Positions 9,457 to 20,948 of a DNA stretch of 64,000 nucleotides are shown here, piece after piece. The stretch is from Liopterus haemorrhoidalis (Eukaryota; Arthropoda; Insecta; Coleoptera; Dytiscidae). Position numbers and translations under genes: made by a program. The stretch lies in assembly GCA_963971575.1 (NCBI GenBank), contig OZ020624.1, positions 11,742,625 through 11,806,624 of the forward strand, in the 5' to 3' direction. Each line of letters starts with the position of its first letter. Position 1 is the first letter of the stretch. Under the pieces are notes generated by a model, which saw only the letters and a program-made list of their open reading frames with translations, had not been told where the DNA came from and ran no database searches.

Positions 9457-11538
9457 TTACAATTTGCAAAACAATAGACAAGAAAAATAATTTTCATCAA
9501 CATTCAAGCTGGTACACAGATGAACTCCGTAGTATGAAAGCTACATTAGATCTAATATATGATGCTTGTAAATATTTACCACAATGTATTTCTATGTATA
9601 AAAAATATAAAAAGTTATATAGATTTAAAATTAAAACTGCAAAACAAAATCACAACAACGAACTCATTCTGTTATCCGACAATAAATCCAAAACAGCCTG
9701 GGATATTATAAAAAAGGAAGGACAAGTAAGTAAGCCTAAATATAAAATTAACACCACTCTAACTGCAGACGAATTTAATTCATTTTTCTCTTCCGTAGCT
9801 CAAAATAGTACTGGAGGCTTATTGAATTTGGATTCTTATATTACGACAAAAGAGACCGGAAAATAACAACTCTCTATATTTATTACCTGTAGATTAAAAT
9901 GAGATTAAAAATATCATAAAAAACCTAAATAATAAACTATAGATATATATGATATTAACACCAAAATCGTTAAAATTTCAGCAAATTTTATTGTTAAACC
10001 TTTAGCAGACATAATAAACTGTGCCTTTACTTCCGGTAATTTTCCATCGGCTCTAAAACTATCGAAAGTAATTCCGGTTCATAAAAAAGGAGACAGAAAC
10101 GACCCCTCTAACTACAGGCCTATCGCCGTAACCCCCATATTTTCAAAAATATTTGAAACGGCCATAAAGCAAAGACTTATTAATTTTTTAAATAAATATG
10201 ATTTATTGTCGGATAAGCAGTATGGTTTCAGAGCTCAATTATCAACTGCAAAAGCAGCTACCAAATTACTGACTGAAGTACTATATTCTTTGGAAAACGG
10301 TCATCATGTAGCGGCTATGTTCTGCGACCTCACCAAGGCATTTGATTGCGTGACACACCATTTACTCCTGAAAAAACTTGAACACTATGGCATTCGTGGG
10401 AACTGTCTTAATTTATTACAAAACTACCTAACTGACAGAACGCAGTATGTCTATTGTAACAACATTAAATCGAGTATGCATAAGTTAAATGTAGGTGTAG
10501 GACAGGGTACAATTATTAGTGCATTGCTGTTTTTGTTATTTATAAATGATCTCCCAGATAACGTTACTACATCCACGCTGATGTATGCTGACGACACGAC
10601 TTTTATCAGTAAAGGTGTTGTCTATAGTGATGTCAAAGAAAATATTGAAGCAAATAAGAATGAAGCTCTTGAATGGTTTAATAGAAACAAACTCGTATTA
10701 AATGAGTCCAAAACATACACGATGGTTTTCAGTTTGAATAGAAATTTACCTAACGACACTTCTTATAGCATAAATTCTGTAAAATTTCTTGGTTTTAATT
10801 TAGACGCCCAATTAAACTGGAAAATACATATTTAAGCCATAGCAAAAAAATTAAACAGCCATAATTATATGCTATATAGAATAAAAAATTATGTTACATT
10901 AGACATAACTAAAATGGTATATAACGCGTATCTACAATCTACTACGTCATACGGTCTAATTCTATGGGGGCAGTCAACGGATTGGAAAAGAATATTTATT
11001 ATTCAGAAAAGGGCGGTTAGGATTCTTGGTGGAGTCGCAGAACGTACTTCCTGCAGGCAGTTATTTAAAGAATTGCAAATCCTCACCTTACCCTGCTTGT
11101 ACATTCTAAAAATGCTAGAACATATTAAAGATACGAAGTTATTGAAAAATTGTGAAATCCATTCACACAATACTAGAGACAAAAACAACATTCGCCTACC
11201 TAAGATACGTTATACAGCATCTAAAAGCCATCCGGATTACATTGGTTAAACTCTGTATAATAAATTGGCATCTCAATTGTAATCTCAGAGAGCTAAACTC
11301 TAACAAATTTAAAAGTTGTCTCAAAAAACTTTTAATAGAGAAAGCATACTATGATCTAAATGAATTTATTAACGACGATCTTAGTAATATAGTTCCACAA
11401 TAAGCACTTAATTTAAGCTATAATTAAGTACTTATTGTCTTTCTCTATCATTATGAATTTATATCTTGTGTTGACTTAGTTATGTATTCTATGTACCTCC
11501 TACTGAAATAAAATTATTATTATTAATATTATTATTTA

Positions 11539-11571
<33 letters not shown>
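9457..11571 (+). pseudogene. CR1-like non-LTR retrotransposon inserted in copy A
   Basis: A 5'-truncated element. From 9457 to 9866 it encodes the endonuclease-RT linker (WYTDELRSMKATLD, KTAWDIIKKEG). Stops and frameshifts occur at about 9870-10205. The RT domain at 10020-10835 contains PVHKKGDRNDPSNYRPIAV, KQYGFRAQLSTAKAA, MFCDLTKAFDCV and the catalytic MYADDTTF. An in-frame TAA near 10833 and a further break at about 11247 separate the C-terminal parts (10869-11403). The usual G-x-P-Q-G box reads GVGQGTIISA, so even the RT core is altered. The element ends in (ATT)n. It is related to, but distinct from, the ORF at 41726-44902. Confidence 0.85.

Positions 11572-11572
<1 letters not shown>
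11508..11572 (+). repeat. (ATT)n tail of the CR1-like insertion
   Basis: About 20 ATT/TTA units follow AAATAAAATTATT, in the position of the 3' terminal microsatellite of the CR1-like element. Copy A DNA resumes immediately afterwards. Confidence 0.8.
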
Positions 11573-11575
<3 letters not shown>

Positions 11576-11949
11576 TGCGCCTAACACAGCCCATCAAAAT
11601 GACTACAGTACATATTAAAATCAATAAATTAAACAATAAATAAATAAATAAAATCAATAAAAACACGTTTACTCAGTAAAAGAAATCTTGCACCGACAAA
11701 CACAAATAAATAAGATAAAAACGTCTGTTCGAAAAATTGAACAGACTCAGGGTGATGATAAGAGGCTGTAAGGAGGCCAAAAACTATTGAATATCACAGT
11801 CCAATAATAAAACACGTTAAAAAAGGTGCAAGACATCAAACATAAAACAGTAAGTTCGATTCCCTCAGGAATCAGCCTGTCCATTCCTACTCTGTCGTCA
11901 CCTAATGCAACTGACAGGTCATAGCACAGGCCTAACCTCTCCCTGACAT
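11572..11949 (-). other. 3' UTR of I-like copy A
   Basis: The segment aligns with 15560-15940 in copy B and 39030-39400 in copy C2 (GCGCCTAACNCAGCCCAT, then GACAAACACAAATAAATAA), interrupted by small indels. It is non-coding. Confidence 0.8.
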
Positions 11950-14915
11950 CCTCAAACTATACACATTCAGTTAAAATGTATAACACAGACAAATCTGTGT
12001 TACACGTCTCACAGATAGGGGACTCTTCACCTCGAAAGAGGTGCCCATGGGTCCACCAACAGTGGCCTATACGGAGGCGTGTGATGGCGGTTTCCTCCCT
12101 GCGGTTAATCCTGCAGGAAGAACCCCATGGTTTAACGTCTCCCTTAATCTGTCTCAACTTAACGTTCCGTATAATACTTCACTCATGCTGCCACCTGGCT
12201 AAAACCAGATGTTTCAGATGACTCCTTGCGTCATCTGGAAATATGAAACTCCCATCAATCATAGGTCTGTGGGAGGCGGATTTTGCAGCTTCATCAGCCG
12301 CTTCGTTGCCATTAATACCAACATGTCCCGGTATGCAAAACAGCTCTACCCTCACATTCTGAGCATTCAGATTGTGGAGTATCAACCGGATCTTTGGTAC
12401 AAGAGGATGTACTGGATCTGGATCTTGGATACTGTTCAGAGCACTCAGCGAGTCAGTCAAGGTAACACTTGAACGACTTTGCTCTGACGAAACAAAACAA
12501 AGGGCCTTGAAAATAGCGTACAGCTCAGCAGTGTAAACACTCGTTATGGAGTGCAGACGATACTGAAACTGTTGACGTGGGTTCAGGACAACAAACGCAC
12601 ACCCAACCCTGGTTCCGGATTTTGATCCGTCAGTACAAATGACAGTATCCTCGAACCTAGGGACCAGTGTTCTCTGTAACTCATGTTGGTATTCGATAGG
12701 TAACGAGTATCTTTATCAAACCTAGTTAATGTGAGATTCACGAGCGGACGCGGCAGCATCCATGGTGGAACAGTACCCAAAACGAAACTTGCAATTTCGG
12801 GCATATTAAAATCAATATCACCCAAAATGTCGAAAGTCCTCAGACCAAAAGGCATATTGGCTCTTGGTTTTCTGTCATAAATATCTGTATGCCTATTTTG
12901 TAGAATAGAGTCATACGCGTGATGCTTTGGCTTGGCACTGAGTGCAGCCATATACCGCAGGGATAGAATTTTACGACGATTGTACAGTGACGGTTCGCCT
13001 GCTTCACACAGCAGGCTTGGTATTGGGCTAGTGCGAAATGCACCTGTGGCCAATCTAACCCCAGTGTGATGTAGTGTCAAGAATTCGTATCTCTTGGTGT
13101 TTAGTTGACCCATAAGCTAGACATCCATAGTCCAGCTTAGAGCGCACTAAAGAACGATATAAACGCAACATGATAGTGCAGTCTGAACCCCATGTCTTGT
13201 GACTGAGGACCCGCAACAAATTGAGCAACTTTTGGCCCGCCAAGTAAGACGAGTGTCAAACACGAGACCCAGAAATCTGGCAGTATCGGCAAATGGTAAC
13301 GGTGCTCCATTTAGCGTGAGTGTAGGGTTGGGATGGATACCCCTTTTCCTCCAAAAATGGACATACATAATTTTGCTGGTCGAGAATTTGAAGCCATTTT
13401 CGGTTGCCCATGTATCGAGACGATTGACGGTCAGCTGAAGCTGACGTTCGATTGTACTAGTCGAACAATATCGAACTCTGTACAGGTAATCGACTACATA
13501 AAGCTGCACCGTTAATGGCAATCAAAAATAGCGTAACGCTCAGTATGGAGCCCTGTGGGACCCCATTGTCCAGTGCGAACATTTGTGACAGGGTATTTCC
13601 GATTCGCACCCTAAAACGCCGGCTCGACATGAAGTCTTTTATAAAGAACATCAAGCGTCCCCGGAGACCCCAGGAATGCAGAGTACGGCGAATACCATAT
13701 GTCCATGCAGTGTCATAGGCTTTCTCAACATCGAAAAACACAGCCACCAGATGTTTGTTTTCAACGAAAGCATTCCTGAAAGCTGTCTCTAGTCTGACCA
13801 GTTGATCTGCTGTTGAGCGGGTGACGACGAAAGCCGCACTGTGTTTTGGCCAGCAAGTCGTTTGATTCTAAAAACCAAATCAAAAGCTTGCTGTTCATAC
13901 GCTCCAAGTCGAGTTTGCAGAGACAACTGGTCAGTGATATAGGTCTATAGCTAGAGGGCAAGTGTTTATCTTTCCCAACTTTGGAGATAGCAATTATATA
14001 TGATTCCTTCCACTTGGTCGGGCACTTGCCTTCAGTCCATATCCTATTATAGACATTCAAAAGCCTAGACTTAGATGATTCCGAAAGATTACTACGATAA
14101 TGTATCGCATCTGGACCGGGAGAGCTCTCCTTGCACTTTGACATCGCGCTATCTAGCTCTTCACGAGAGAAAAGCAGGTTATATACCTCGTCATCCTAGT
14201 GAAGAAATTTAGAGGTATAGATTCTAAACCTGCTTTACGAGTTAGAAACTCGGGTGGGTAGTGTTGAGAGCTAGAAATAAATGCGAAATGAGGCGCCAAA
14301 GTGTTAGCTATTTCGACCGCTGAGGTAACTACCGTTTACCAGTAATGGCTGTAGTTGTATTTCGGCCGGAAAATTTCCGGACCTTCTCCCAAACTTTGGC
14401 CACTGGAGTGGCAACTGTAACGGTGGATACATGTTTGCGCCATGATTCGCGCTTGCTTTATTTCGCAATCCTCTTAGCACGAGCTTTCGCTCGCTGAAAA
14501 GCTATCATGTTTTCCTCTGTTGGACAACGACGGAATGTATTGAAGAGGTGAAATGATTCACCTACTCGTCTACGGTCAAGTTCGGATTATCCTCATGACA
14601 TAATGATTCCGCGAACTTGGTCCAATATGTTTTCCGAAGAACCCACTGTGGCCAGCGGGATTCGGTAACAGTATTAAAAAAAGACCTTAAGAGGATTGGA
14701 AAGTGATCACTACCGCAAAGGTCGTGATGCACATCCCATTTGAAGAACGGAGCGATGGCTGCTAAAACGACGCTAAGATATATGGCACTGAATGTACCCG
14801 TAGCTGCACAGAAACGCGTGGGTCTGCCGTCGTTCAAAAAGCTCAAATTCAAATCGTTCAACTTATTCTCCAGGTGACGTCCCCGTCGATCGTTCCGCAC
14901 CGATCCCCAACACAT
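11950..14915 (-). pseudogene. I-like ORF2 of copy A (endonuclease-RT-RNase H), heavily mutated
   Basis: Reading down the minus strand: 14915-14562 is the C-terminal half of the endonuclease (SFLNDGRPTRFCAATGTF, CGSDHFPIL); 14144-13761 the RT N-terminus (SSPGPDAIHYR, SSYRPISLTSCLCKL); 13747-13457 the palm (MAVFFDVEKAYDTAW, DNGVPQGSILSVTLF); 13521-12583 the thumb/connection; 12460-12179 RNase H (TDSLSALNS, IPGHVGINGNEAADEA); 12157-11957 the terminal CCHC-like segment (CETCNTD...ILTEC). Almost every domain is in a different frame. Relative to copy B the N-terminal endonuclease and the catalytic F-V-D-D area are lost or damaged. Non-functional. Confidence 0.85.
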
Positions 14916-14997
14916 ATTGTAGGCGTTAAAATCGCCTAGTAGTATGAAGGGTGGTGGGAGTTAATCGATGATGCTCACGACATCACGGATGTCAGTT

Positions 14998-15510
14998 CGA
15001 ACACAAGGGGGAGTTCTGGAATTTGGTGATGACATTATTGGATTTCAAGAAGAACATATTGATTTGCAAGAAAATCAAGTTCAAAAAATTAAATTTAGTC
15101 AGATACCATGCTCAAATTTTTGGGCTACATTAGCAGACAAACCAGTATTGAGTAACGAAGCTGAAAAAATATTATTGCCATTCCCCACTACATGCCTTTG
15201 CGAAGCGGGATTTTTAAGTCTTCTGGCCAGAATAACCAAAGCAAGAAATAAACTTAATCCTAAGCATGATCTGCGATGTGCTTCGTCAATAAATGTAAAG
15301 TTTCGATATGAGAAGTTACTGAAAAAAATCGACCAGCATCAAGGAAGTCACTAATAGCATTCACTGAGATTAATATTGATGTTGTTTTTGTCTTTAATGA
15401 ATACCATTAAATTAATATATTAATTTATGATTTTACCTTTCCGTGCGTAGGGTCGCGAAGGAATGTTTTTTTAAAAATTTGGGTCGCTAACAATAAAGGT
15501 AGGGAACCAC
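14998..15510 (+). pseudogene. hAT transposase 3' end with terminal inverted repeat (hAT-3)
   Basis: The frame to 15352 encodes the C-terminal dimerisation part of a ZBED5/FAM200-like hAT protein: LPFPTTCLCEAGFLSLLA, then KARNKLNPKHDLR. About 155 bp of 3' UTR follow and end in GTAGGGAACCACTG (15499-15512). Reversed, this is CAGTGGTTCCCTAC, the usual form of a hAT Charlie/Buster TIR. The 5' half is missing; at about 15000 the frame joins copy A DNA. The next 8 bases (GTTTAGAG here, GTTTAGAC at 20943) would be the flank of the hAT insertion before copy B arrived. Confidence 0.8.
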
Positions 15511-15519
15511 TGGTTTAGA
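15507..15519. repeat. Target-site duplication of I-like copy B, left
   Basis: CCACTGGTTTAGA is identical to 20936-20948. The pair brackets the whole of copy B exactly, from its (TAAC)n tail to its 5' end, as expected for target-primed integration. It lies across the hAT-3 terminus. Confidence 0.85.
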
Positions 15520-18500
15520 GTTAGTTAGTTAGTTAAAATTTTTGGCGCACAGCAACAAAGGCTATTTGCGCCTAACGCAGCCCATCTAAATGACTAGACC
15601 AAATATTAAAAACAATATATTCGACAATAAATAAATAGATAAAATCATTAAAAAATACGCATACTCAATAAAAGATATCTTGCACTGACAAACACAAATA
15701 AATAATATAAAAAGTATGTTCGAAAATATGAACAGACTCAGAGTGATGGTAAGAGGCTGTAAAGGGGCCAATTACCATCGAATATCACAGTCAATAACTA
15801 GAAACACATTAAAATAAGGTGCAAGACTTCACACATAAAACAATAAGTTCGATTCTCTCAGGAAGAGTATCAGCCTGTCCATGAGTACCCTGTCGTCACC
15901 TAAAGCAACTGACAGGTCATAGCACAGGCCTAACCTCTCCCTGACATACTCGAACTGTGCACACTCAGTTAAAAAGTGTAACACAGACAAACCTGTGTTA
16001 CACGTCTCACAGATAGGGGACTCTTCACCTCGAAGGAGGTGCCCATGGGTCCACCAACAGTGGCCTATACGGAGGCGTGTGATGGCGGTTTCCTCCCTGC
16101 GGTTAATCCTGCAGGAAGAACCCCATGGTTTAACGTCTCCCTTAATCTGTCTCAACTTAACGTTCTGTGTGCGGCTCCACTCATGTTGCCACATGTCTAA
16201 AACCAGATGTTTCAGATGACTCTTTGCGTCATCTGGAAATATCAAACTCCCATCAATCATAGGTCTGTGAGAGGCGGCTTTTGCAGCTGCATCTGCCGCT
16301 TCGTTGCCTTTAATACCAACATGTCCCGGTATCCAAAACAGCTCTACCCTCACATTCTGAGCATTCAGATTGTAGAGTAGCAACCGGATCTTTAGTACAA
16401 GAGGATGCACTGGATCTGGATCTTGGATACTGTTCAGAGCGCTCAGCGAGTCCGTCAAGATAACACTTGACCGACTTTGCTCTGACGAAACAAAACACAG
16501 GGCCTTGAAAATAGCGTACAGCTCAGCAGTGTACACACTCGTTATGGAGTGCAGACGGTACTGAAACTGTTGGCGTGGATCAAAACAACGAACGCACACC
16601 CAACCCTGGTTCCGGATTTTGATCCGTCAGTAAAAATGACAGTATCCTCGAACCTAGGGACCAGTGTTCTTTGTAACTCATGTTGGTATTCGATAGGCAA
16701 CGTAGTATCTTTATCAAACCTAGTTAATGTGAGGTTCACAAGTGGACGTGGTAGCGTCCATGGTGGAACAGCACACAAAACGAAACTTGCCATTTCAGGC
16801 ATATTAAAATCAATATCGCCTAAAATGTCGAAAGTCCTCAGACCAAAAGGCCTATTGGCTCTTGGTTTTCTGTCATAAATCTCTGTATGCCTATTTTGTA
16901 GAATAGGGTCATACGCGGGATGATCTGGCTTGGCACTAAGTGCAGCCATATATCGCAGAGATAGAATTTTACGACGATTGTACAGTGACGGTTCGCCTGC
17001 TTCACACAGCAGGCTTAGTATTGGGCTGGTGCGAAATGCACCAGTGGCCAATCTAAGCCCAGTGTGATGTACAGTGTCAAGAATTCGTATCTCTTGGTGT
17101 TTAGCTGACCCATAAGCTAGGCATCCATAGTCCAGCTTAGAGCGCACTAAAGAACGATATAAACGCAACATGACAGTGCGGTCTGCACCCCATGTCTTGT
17201 GACTGAGGACCCGCAACAAATTGAGCGACTTTTGGCATTTTTTCTTGACGGACAAAAAATGTGCCCGCCAAGTTAGACGACTGTCAAAAACGAGACCCAG
17301 AAATCTGGCAGTATCGGTAAATGGTAACTGTGCTCCATTTAGCGTGATTGTAGGGTTGGGATGGACACCCCTTTTCCTACAAAAATGGACACACACAGTT
17401 TTGCTGGTCGAGAATTTGAAGCCATTTTCGGTTGCCCATGTATCGAGACGATTGATGGTCAGCTGGAGCTGACGTTCGATTGTACTAGTCTTTTGTCCGG
17501 CGACAAAGATACCAATGTCGTCGACAAATATCGAACTCTGTACAGGCAATCGAATACATGAAGCTGCACCGTTAATGGCGATCAAAAATAGCGTAACGCT
17601 CAGTATGGAGCCCTGTGGGACCCCATTGTCCAGTGCGAACATTTGTGACAGGGTATTTCCGATCCGCACCCTGAAGCGCCGGTTCGACATGAAGTCTTTT
17701 ATAAAGAACATCAAGCGTCCCCGGAGACCCCAGGAATGCAGAGTACGGAGAATCCCATAAATCCATGCAGTGTCATAGGCTTTCTCAATATCGAAAAACA
17801 CAGCTACCATGTGTTTGTTTTCAACGAAAACATTCCTGATAGCTGTCTCTAGTCTGACCAGATGATCTGCTGTTGAGCGGTGACGGCGAAAGCCGCACTG
17901 TGTGTTGGCCAGCAAGTCGTTTGATTCTAAAAACCAAATCAGACGCTTGCTGATCATTCGCTCCATAAGCTTGCAGAGACAACTGGTCAGTGATATTGGT
18001 CTATAGCTAGAGGGCAAGTGTTTATCTTTCCCGACTTTGGGGATAGGAATTATATGAGATTCCTTCCACTTGGTCGGGCTCTTGCCCTCAGTCCATATCC
18101 TATTATAGACATTCAAAAGCCTAGACTTAGATGATTCTGGAAGATTTCGGATCATACGATAATGTATCGCATCTGGACCAGGAGAGCTATCCTTACACTT
18201 TGACATCGCGCTATCTAGCTCTTCACGAGAGAAAAGCAGGTTGTATACCTCGTCATTCCTAGAAAAGAAATTTAGAGGTATAGATTCGAGGCCTGCTTTA
18301 CGAGTTAGAAACTCGGGTGGATAATGTTCAGAGCTAGAATTGAACGCAAAATTAGATGCCAAAGTGTTAGCAATTTCGACCGCTGAGGTAACTACGTTAC
18401 CATTTACCGATAGACCAGCAATGGCTGTAGCTGTATTTAGACCGGAGATTTTCCGGACCTTCTCCGAAACTTTGGCCACTGGAGTGGCAACTGTAACGGT

Positions 18501-20935
18501 GCATACGTATTTGCGCCATGATTCGCGCTTGCTTTCTTTCACAATCCTCTTAGCACGAGCTTTCGCTCGTTGGAAGGCTATCACGTTTGTCTCTGTTGGA
18601 CAACGACGGAATGTATTGAAGAGGTGTCTCCTTTCACGTAGCGCCAAGTCGCATTCCTCGTTCCACCAGGGAACGGGAACTCTACGGGCCTGAGTGGATG
18701 ACAGCGGTATGCTGTTTTTTGCCGCGCTTGTGATGGAGTCCGTGAAAAGATTCACCTCTTCGTCTACGGTCAAGCTCGGAATATCCTCATGCGAGAATGA
18801 TTCCGCAAACTTGATCCAATCTGCTTTCCGAAGAACCCACTGTGGCCAGCGGGATTCGGTAACAGTATTAAACAGAGGCTTTAAGAGGATTGGAAAGTGA
18901 TCACTACCGCACAGATCGTGATGCACATTCCATTTGAACAACGGAGCGATGGCTCCTGAAACAACGCTAAGATCTATAGCACTAAATGTACCCGTTGCTG
19001 CACAAAAGTGCGTGGGTCTGCCGTCGTTCAGAAAGCTCAAATTCAATTCGTTCAACATATTTTCCAGGTGACGTCCCCGTCGATCGTTCCGCACCGATCC
19101 CCAACACACATTGTAGGCGTTAAAATCGCCTAATAGTATGAAGGGTGGTGGGAGTTGATCGATGATGTTCACGACATCTCGGATGTCAGTTCGAACACCA
19201 GGGGGAAGGTAGATAGAACAAATCGTCACCTGGAGGGGAAGTGCAACACGAACTGCTACGACCTGCAACTCAGTGTCAATGTCTACAGGATCGTGGTACA
19301 ATGTGTCTCTAACGAGAATTGCCACGCCGTCACAGGCTCTTAACCCCGTAAGGAAATCCGTGCGAAACACGGAGTATCCCCGAGGAGAGAATGTGTCGGT
19401 TTCGTTGAAGTTTGTTTCCTGCAGACAAACACACGAAGGCGCAAAATCTGACAATAAAAGTCGCAGTTCTTCGTAGCGCTGATATACACCGTTACAGTTC
19501 CACTGGATTAGTGGACCATTCATTTCTGTTTAGGGGAGTTACCGCAACCTAATTATTTTTGGTTTACCCTTAGGTTGCGGGTCTACAGCCATTTTCTCGG
19601 CTACACTTTCATTTGGTAGTCCAGGTGTTTTGATGGACACACTGGACTCCTTTTTTGATTGTTTGGCTCTCACTGGTATCCAGTGAGAACCAACGGATCC
19701 CTTATCAGTTTCCTTTTCAGGAGTAACTGATGCGGGTTTTGTAGAAGCGATCATTCTCTGGTCGCTTCTCGTTTGTGGAGAAGACTGTGGGGTCTTCTCC
19801 TTAGGTCGTTGGGAGAACTGAGGTTGAGTGCGTTCTCCTTTAGGCGAGGGGGATTTATTCAGACCCGATCCCCCAGGTTGTGGGGTCTGAATACTGGTCT
19901 CCTGGACCGATTCCGCCACCTTTTCTGTTTCGGAATTCTTCGCAGCTAATCCTACCGCTTTAACTGTCGGACGAGGCACTGATTCTGTCTGTGTCTGGAC
20001 GCTTGCTGTCTTCTTTGCTGCCACTTGTGCGAAGGATTTCGCAAAAGTGACCGGCGCAGTCTCTTTATACTTCCTCTTGGCGTCAAAATACGGTATCCTA
20101 TCGTGCGTCTTGATGACCTGGATAGCCTTCTCCTCTAAGTACGTTGGGCAGTGGCGTGAAGTAGAGGCATGTGCCCCTTTGCAATTTACGCAGTGTGCCG
20201 CATTTGGACAGGTTTCAACATCATGTTGATCCTGTCCGCAGTTGGCACATATAGAAGATTTGCCACAACGACTAGAGGTGTGACCGTAACGCTGGCACTT
20301 ATAGCATCGCATCGGGTTTGGGTAGTAGGGGCGAACGTTACAAACGTTGTACCCCACCCTTACCGATGTTGGACACTTGGTGCCAGCGAAGGACACCACC
20401 ATTGAGATCGAAGGCTTGCCGTTCCGGGGGTTGAGCTTCTTGCATTCCACGACACCTTGCGATGCCATTTCCTGCACAAACTCTTCCTCCGTAACATACG
20501 CAAGGTCACGATCCGTTACGACGCCTTTGGAAGTATTCAGTGCCTTATGTGGCTGTACTGAAATACGAAACTCACCAAACTTTTCACATTTCTGAAGCGT
20601 GGAAGAAGCCTCAGTTTCGCATTCAATAAGCAATGTACCATCCGACAGTTTTCGCACCGATCTTATACCAGTTGCACACGTTTTTCCCAGCGTTCGGGCA
20701 ACAAAGAAGGGGGACATCTCTTTAAAAGACTTTCCCTCTTCTTGCACCTTCACAACAAGAAAACGAGGCACTGGCGCACAAAACTCCACAGTTCTGTCAA
20801 CCTTCTTTGCAGAAGGCCTTGCACATCCCTCATCGGATGACTGAGCATCACGACGAGGTCTCTTGTTTGATTTTTTACGGAGTTTACGCTCAACTTTGGC
20901 GGAATTTAAAGAAAAATTATCCCTCCGGGTAGTCG
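15520..20935 (-). mobile_element. I-like non-LTR retrotransposon, copy B (nearly complete, ~5.4 kb)
   Basis: The element has, in minus-strand order, ORF1 (20935-19539), ORF2 (19523-15829, one frameshift), a ~290-bp 3' UTR with the family 3'-end block TTGGCGCACAGCAACAAAGG, and a (TAAC)n tail at 15520-15534. A 13-bp target duplication flanks it. Compared with C1 it lacks the 5' UTR and the first codons of ORF1. An endonuclease plus RT plus RNase H, a CCHC ORF1 and a short tandem-repeat tail suggest the I/Nimb group. I assign the clade by architecture, not by phylogeny. Confidence 0.9.
15829..19523 (-). CDS. I-like ORF2: AP-endonuclease, reverse transcriptase, RNase H (one frameshift)
   Basis: The first frame (19523-16542, 993 codons) starts at an ATG 15 nt after the ORF1 stop. 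Visible motifs: NGPLIQWNCNGVYQRYEEL at the endonuclease start; LLGDFNAYN at about residue 131; GSDHFPIL; SSYRPISLTSCLCKLMERMI; VFFDIEKAYDTAW; DNGVPQGSILSVTLF; the catalytic FVDD at about residue 665; and the first RNase H aspartate in TDGSK near residue 965. The rest of RNase H (AELYAIFKA, TDSLSALNS, IPGHVGIKGNEAAD) and a terminal C-x2-C-x7-H-x4-C motif are in another frame (16599-15829). Comparison with copy A shows a single-base deletion near 16578 as the cause. The protein would nick the target and reverse-transcribe the element RNA. It is otherwise intact, so the inactivation looks recent, unless it is a sequencing error. Confidence 0.9.
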
Positions 20936-20939
20936 CCAC
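19539..20939 (-). CDS. I-like ORF1: Gag-like nucleic-acid chaperone with CCHC knuckles
   Basis: An open frame of 466 codons. The N-terminal third is basic (KVERKLRKKSNKRPRRD). The centre resembles the RRM-like/Gag region of Jockey-superfamily ORF1 proteins. Three Cys/His knuckles follow at about residues 210-265 (CYKCQRYGHTSSRC, CANCGQDQHDVETC, CVNCKGAH...H-C). The C-terminal part is low-complexity P/S/K-rich. Such proteins bind element RNA and form RNP. No ATG is present at the start: the first possible codon is GTG within the target duplication, so copy B lost its true start by 5' truncation. In copy C1 the same N-terminal codons follow other sequence, also without an in-frame ATG close by. 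Confidence 0.85.
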   Translation of the reverse strand: MATTRRDNFSLNSAKVERKLRKKSNKRPRRDAQSSDEGCARPSAKKVDRTVEFCAPVPRFLVVKVQEEGKSFKEMSPFFVARTLGKTCATGIRSVRKLSDGTLLIECETEASSTLQKCEKFGEFRISVQPHKALNTSKGVVTDRDLAYVTEEEFVQEMASQGVVECKKLNPRNGKPSISMVVSFAGTKCPTSVRVGYNVCNVRPYYPNPMRCYKCQRYGHTSSRCGKSSICANCGQDQHDVETCPNAAHCVNCKGAHASTSRHCPTYLEEKAIQVIKTHDRIPYFDAKRKYKETAPVTFAKSFAQVAAKKTASVQTQTESVPRPTVKAVGLAAKNSETEKVAESVQETSIQTPQPGGSGLNKSPSPKGERTQPQFSQRPKEKTPQSSPQTRSDQRMIASTKPASVTPEKETDKGSVGSHWIPVRAKQSKKESSVSIKTPGLPNESVAEKMAVDPQPKGKPKIIRLR

Positions 20940-20948
20940 TGGTTTAGA
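20936..20948. repeat. Target-site duplication of I-like copy B, right
   Basis: CCACTGGTTTAGA repeats 15507-15519. Beyond it the DNA is unrelated to the family and is taken as the pre-insertion flank of hAT-3. Confidence 0.85.

Larger units (their letters stand above)
9413..15005 (-). mobile_element. I-like non-LTR retrotransposon, copy A (degraded, 5'-truncated, nested)
   Basis: The 3' end lies at low coordinates: (TAAC)n tail and the family 3'-end block TGGCGCACAGCAACA at 9430. The element is then broken by a CR1-like insertion (about 9457-11571) and resumes at 11572 with TATTTGCGCCTAAC. ORF2 remains run up to about 15000, where the sequence switches to hAT-3 DNA. ORF1 and the 5' UTR are missing. 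Comparison with copies B, C and D defines its parts. Confidence 0.85.

Noticed and set aside
20937..20939. GTG as a genuine start codon of I-like ORF1
   Set aside because: It lies within the target duplication, so it is flank DNA; the real start was lost by 5' truncation.
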